Below, in pieces: positions 59,848-64,000 of a stretch of 64,000 nt of DNA. Below the pieces are notes generated by a model, which was not told the DNA's origin, ran no database searches, and saw only the letters and a list, made by a program, of their open reading frames with translations. Each line of letters starts with the position of its first letter. Within the stretch, counting starts at the first letter, position 1. The position numbers were made by a program, and so were the translations under genes. The stretch is from NCBI GenBank assembly GCA_025769875.1, contig JAGFNK010000101.1, positions 1-64,000 of the forward strand. The letters run 5' to 3'. Origin of the DNA: Russula earlei. Taxonomy: Eukaryota > Basidiomycota > Agaricomycetes > Russulales > Russulaceae.

Positions 59848-62260
59848 GATCACAGTGACCCAGGAGCCGGCTATATGCGCGTTGAGCGAGCGAGCGGCAG
59901 CTTTTCTTTTCGGATGAGCTGGCACCGGACCGGGCCGGGCGCATCGGATGGATCGTGATCGGGCCGACCCGTCGATTGTGCCATGTGGCATCCGTCCATC
60001 AAGTCGCTTCTTGGCCTCCGTTACTCTCTATAGAATCTTCCAAGAGTGTCATTCAGTAACTGTAACGTTACAGCTCTAACCTCCCAGGAAGTCCCCGAAG
60101 GCTAGCGGCTGCAGCTCAACTCTCCCATGGGGGCTCGGCCATCGGCCACCACGAATTGGCTCGTCAAGCCCTGCGGGTGATTGTCTGGCCGGCGGGCGCT
60201 GATCCTTAATATCCACCTTGCTTCTATCAAGCCCCGCGGAGCCGCGGAGATCGGGGCACACCTTTCGGCATCTTGGTTTTGATGTGAAAGATGTTCCCTG
60301 ATTGGCTATGCCCCGCCTTAATCCTCCCCTCCCCCTTTTCTTCCCCTCCCTGGAACGGGCGCCTTGCAGTTCCTGCCCCACGGGAGCATGATGATTTGGG
60401 GACTTGCTCAATATTTGACTTGATCCAACGGTTTCCGCCTCCTCGGGAGAGAAGGCAGATACAACCTTTGGCTTCAGCCAGACCCATTTGTCTGCGTCCT
60501 GCATCTCTTCACCTGTGGTTATCTGGGGATGTCTGTCTATTATCTCAGATGTGGCGGCCAAGCACTCAGGCGGAGTCACGCTCCGCTTCTAGGTAGGCAG
60601 GCTTGGCAGGCTTAGTGCACGTTTACCCCATCGGCCCTACGCTTTATGTCCCCGTCCCCAACCCTATCCCCGTGCCTGCTGTACCTAGGCTAAAGAATGC
60701 ACGATTGCAATTGTATGATCCCGGGGGATGATTCTCGTGCACAACTCGGACATTCATTCATCCATCATTCATATTTGAATTCATTCCGCGCAGGCGAGAG
60801 GAGCTATCCGTTGATGGGGGGGGCTCATTTATCGATATTTAGCGCTCGTCAAGTTCTCGAACCCCCTATGTGCACAGAACTCTCAGCGCCGTGATACGTG
60901 ATTTTGAGACCGGTATTTTCTTTCTTTCCTGCGATCGCAAGTAGTGTCCGTGTGTCAATGCAAGATCCGGGATGGCGTCGAGGGCTGAGGTGAGATGACG
61001 ATGACCGGCGTTTAGCCGCGCCCATCCGCGAAGTCCGCGTAGATTTACAGCAACAGACTCGACCTGTCGTCAAAGGCCGAGGTTTCGGGACGGTTTCCCC
61101 ATCGATTTGCGTTGGATGATGCCGTACAGCACCGCCTACGCTCGATCTTTAAATGTTCACTCACACTTTCCGAAAGCAGTAGCCACGTTTATTTGGCGTA
61201 ACCCTTCATCCCGGCGATGAGTTGTGTAGTACTGTACCGCTCTGACCAACGGTGTTTCTAAAGAAACTGCCACCAACATGTTCCGAACCATATCATCGTC
61301 TGCCACGGTGCCAGTTGCAGTTAATCCAAGCAGGTGATCCCACCAGCTCTCGAAGCCTCAATGTAGCCTCAGTACCCACTTCTGCCATGCGTCCCTGGAA
61401 GATAAAAATAGTTGCACTCGCCCTCCTTGTTCCCGAGATGCAAACAAATCTACGATGAACATCAGGAGGGGATGTTCCCGACTGGTGTATGTTTTCGCCA
61501 CGCGTTTGGAAAATTTTTCAACGGAATCCAGACAATGCTACCAGTTCCAAGTTCCGCATGCTCTTTAGCAGGCGTCATAACGACATTCTGTGATGTTATT
61601 TGGGGCCCCGCCCGATGGCGGCCGCTTACGTGTGACCCTGCGATCTCAGTTGTCAGACTCATCTCCAGAACACGGGTTACCTCGCTGGCCCTGTATCCTC
61701 GCTTCTCATCAACTCGAGTCGCGACTGATCCCTGTTCCGTGTGGGTCGGAGATTGATAGTGTTGGACAGATGGCCAGCTTTGGCAATCGCCAGGGCATGG
61801 GCCGAGGGACGGTGGGTTCATGAGTACACTGTAGAGAGACCATAGAACCGAAAGAGGTCACGGACATCTATCGTACTCAGACTGTAGCGTAAGGGACGAC
61901 ATCTCGCACAGCTTCCAGACACCCCTGTAGCGTTACTTGGTGTCGGCCTCCATGTCATGCCATAACGGGTGATCTTGGTCAAATTTCGGAGGGCAAACAC
62001 ATACCTCGTGACGGGTAAGTATTTTCTTGGCATGAGGACAGACAGAGAGAGATCCCTGCAGGGAGGATAAGGCTAGTTTCAATTTGTATTTGCATGGCAA
62101 TCTTGTTCCGCTCGGCTGGGCCACCGGGAGATTCCATGCCGAAGAGAAACCGGAATTTCCCGAAGTTTGGCTCGCGGGAGCAGATGGGTCGAGGGCGACC
62201 GACTCGGACCGAACGACGCGTTGAGCATCCCCCTTCGCCTCCGTCTCATCACACAACCGC
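59848..62260. other. Large divergent spacer of 2.4 kb
   Basis: Lies between the starts of SEC5 (minus) and the DNAJC11-like gene (plus). It is the largest spacer outside the repeat tract. The longest open frame (60076-60579, minus, 167 codons) overlaps another on the plus strand and shows no family motif. No tRNA-like arms or repeats were found. It may hold long promoters, non-coding RNA or decayed sequence. Confidence 0.5.
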
Positions 62261-64000
62261 ATGAGCCAGTCCGACAGGGACGGTAAGGCAACCGAAGCAC
62301 AAGCTGCTCCGTTAGACCAGGAGGGCTTCCTATAGTACAGTCAGCTCCTTGTCTCCGCCTCGCCCCACCCTTATCGAATACGTAGTTCGGTCCTCAACCT
62401 TCCAGACTCTGCTTCGGCAGAGGAAATCAGGGAAAGGTACAAAACCTTGTCCGTCCTATTCCATCCGGACAAGCAGCGGGAAGAGTCCACAAAAGACACC
62501 GCGTCCAGGCGGTTCCTAGAGATTCAGAAAGCGTATGAAGGTATGACCGCTCGCCTTGCGTTTGGGGTTTTTATCTAGCTGACGGAGTCCCTGGATTCGC
62601 GTGTCAGTGTTATCTGATCCATTTTTAAGGTATTGCTACCGTCTACCCTCCGTGTCCTTGCGCTGTGATATGACTGCAGAGCGGTGTATGATATCTATGG
62701 TATGCCCCGTTCAATTCAATCCTGACTTTTATTTACCCCGTTCCTTCCAGGCTTTGAAGGCACACGTTTGAAATGGCCGCCAGAACTTCGGTCCAAACCC
62801 AGGAATGAGGTACTCCAGGGTTACTCAATGCCGTTTGAGGCTCTCTTATGCCCAAGATAGTTGGTGAAAACGCTGAACCGCTCAAAATGGGAACACGAGG
62901 CATCTGCGTTCCAGGACTCTGTCCGCCCTCAGGGCCGTCTAGTGGTCGGTGTCAACGCAAGTTCTCTATTCAACGATCGTGCATTTTCCGCGCCTTCGCG
63001 AGAAAGCTTCCGTAGTTTGAATGCACGGCTTCACGGCGTTCGCATCTCCTCGTTTACCCTAAGACACAGCTTCCAGGTAATTTCCCAAACCATTCTCATG
63101 GGACACGGCATGATCTCACATGTACTTCAGAAGGTATTCGATGACAAGACAAAGGTCGTATTGACGACCCGCGCCGTTTCTGGCAGAGCCGGGGCAAGCA
63201 ACGTGCTTGGGACCGTAAAACATCAGTATTCTCCCCGCCTTTATTTCGAGGCGAGTATCCCGCGCAGTTCATCGACTCAATAGATTTGATTGAAATCCCG
63301 AAATTAGGCCACGACAAGTCTGCTTCGAGCACATTTCGTCATGATGAGGGTTCGGTATCAGAGTGATGAGGGTACCTACACAGTCCAGACTTCGTTATAC
63401 CCATCCTTCGAACCCGCGCTTCCACCGATCACCGTTGCCCATTCCCGTCGGCTGTTTAGGGAATCAATGACACAGGGCGTTCTCATCTGTCACACTGGAC
63501 ATCAACCGCACTTCTCGATCAACATTGTCTTTCCCCACCGGTTCGGAACCAGAAATGATCCAATGGATGCCGATGATGAAGAATCACCAATAAAATTAGG
63601 GTCTTGGACGGGTTTCGGCACTGGCGTGCGGCAATCGTCATGCGGGATCACCCTGGCAGGCCTGGGAACAAGTCTGAAGGCAGAATGGGGGTTGGTTTTC
63701 CCAGAGTTGGCGGCCCAAGCATCGCTGGCAATGCAGCTCTCAATTGCTGGTCTAGGGTGGGTAGCCACCGGCGCCTGGGGAGACGAGCACGCAGGTATCA
63801 CGACTGTGATCGGCCTTAACGCCGCGGGTGTGGAACTAACGTTAAAGTACGTGAGTTGTGCTTAATTTCCGTGTCTTCGGTGATGAACCGAGTACAGTTT
63901 TTCCTACCTTGGTCAACGACTCGTGCTGCCGATTGTGCTTAGCGAAAACAGTGACACCACCTTGGCTTGTCTTGCTGCCACACTGCCCTCTGCTGCGTTC
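62261..64000 (+). CDS. DNAJC11-like J-domain protein, 3' end missing
   Basis: Starts MSQSDRDGKATEAQAAPLD at 62261. An intron beginning just after CTATA (about 62335) and ending GAATACGTAG joins to LYSVLNLPDSASAEEIRERY, and the J-domain HPD tripeptide lies in VLFHPDKQREE. Further short exons give VLSDPFLRAVYDIYG and FEGTRLKWPPELRS. The long following part (VKTLNRSKWEHEASAF, FQVISQTILMGHGMIS, SVSFSITHRFGT-like beta-rich region) matches the DUF3395/beta-barrel-like body of DNAJC11. In animals that protein is at the mitochondrial outer membrane, linked to MICOS and cristae shape. The gene continues past the window edge, so its C-terminus is not seen. Confidence 0.87.

Noticed and set aside
60076..60579. 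167-codon open frame on the minus strand
   Set aside because: No recognisable motif, overlapping frames on the plus strand, and no introns or neighbours that support it.

Overview
The window looks like nuclear DNA of a basidiomycete fungus, probably an agaricomycete. Genes are split by many introns of about 47-70 bases with GT...AG ends. Spacers are short, the coding DNA is GC-rich, and the protein set is a fungal housekeeping set with lineage-specific F-box paralogues and an RNA-silencing polymerase. Exons were joined by eye from splice consensus plus protein-family motifs, so outer gene limits are firmer than individual splice sites.

Layout. 1-2.0 kb: non-coding, with a 210/220-base tandem duplication. 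2.0-6.3 kb: two tandem paralogous F-box proteins (+). 7.1-14.7 kb: a Tao3/Mor2/Furry cell-morphogenesis scaffold (-). 15.2-18.0 kb: a RING plus RRM protein (-) whose RING is interrupted by an apparent frameshift. 18.5-20.3 kb: a disordered basic protein of unknown function (-). 20.7-24.2 kb: proteasome subunit RPN1 (+). 24.6-25.5 kb: a DJ-1/PfpI protein (-), starting 31 bases from an acyl-CoA ligase (+, to 28.2 kb). 28.2-32.8 kb: a gene-poor tract with a LINE remnant inside nested repeats. 32.8-34.2 kb: fatty acid 2-hydroxylase (+). 34.6-41.7 kb: mitochondrial isoleucyl-tRNA synthetase and then prolyl-tRNA synthetase (+). 41.9-46.1 kb: a cellular RNA-dependent RNA polymerase (+). 46.4-47.8 kb: SEC13 (-). 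48.5-50.5 kb: B-type cyclin (-). 50.7-53.5 kb: peroxisomal ABC half-transporter (+). 53.7-55.9 kb: DUF155/RMND1-like membrane protein (+). 56.1-59.8 kb: exocyst SEC5 (-). 59.8-62.3 kb: a large spacer. 62.3 kb to the end: DNAJC11-like J protein (+), cut by the window edge.

The genes do not form one pathway. Loose themes are polarity and secretion (Tao3, Sec13, Sec5), fatty-acid handling (acyl-CoA ligase, 2-hydroxylase, peroxisomal ABC transporter), mitochondrial translation and membranes (IleRS, perhaps a mitochondrial ProRS form, DUF155, DNAJC11) and protein turnover and cell cycle (RPN1, F-box proteins, RING protein, cyclin B).

The most unusual signals are: (1) an RNA-dependent RNA polymerase gene whose central 2.1 kb is very AT-rich while both ends are GC-rich, with the reading frame intact across both junctions; (2) a probable AT-AC intron in the acyl-CoA ligase; (3) an in-frame upstream start that would add a mitochondrial presequence to prolyl-tRNA synthetase; (4) a broken RING frame in the RING/RRM gene.
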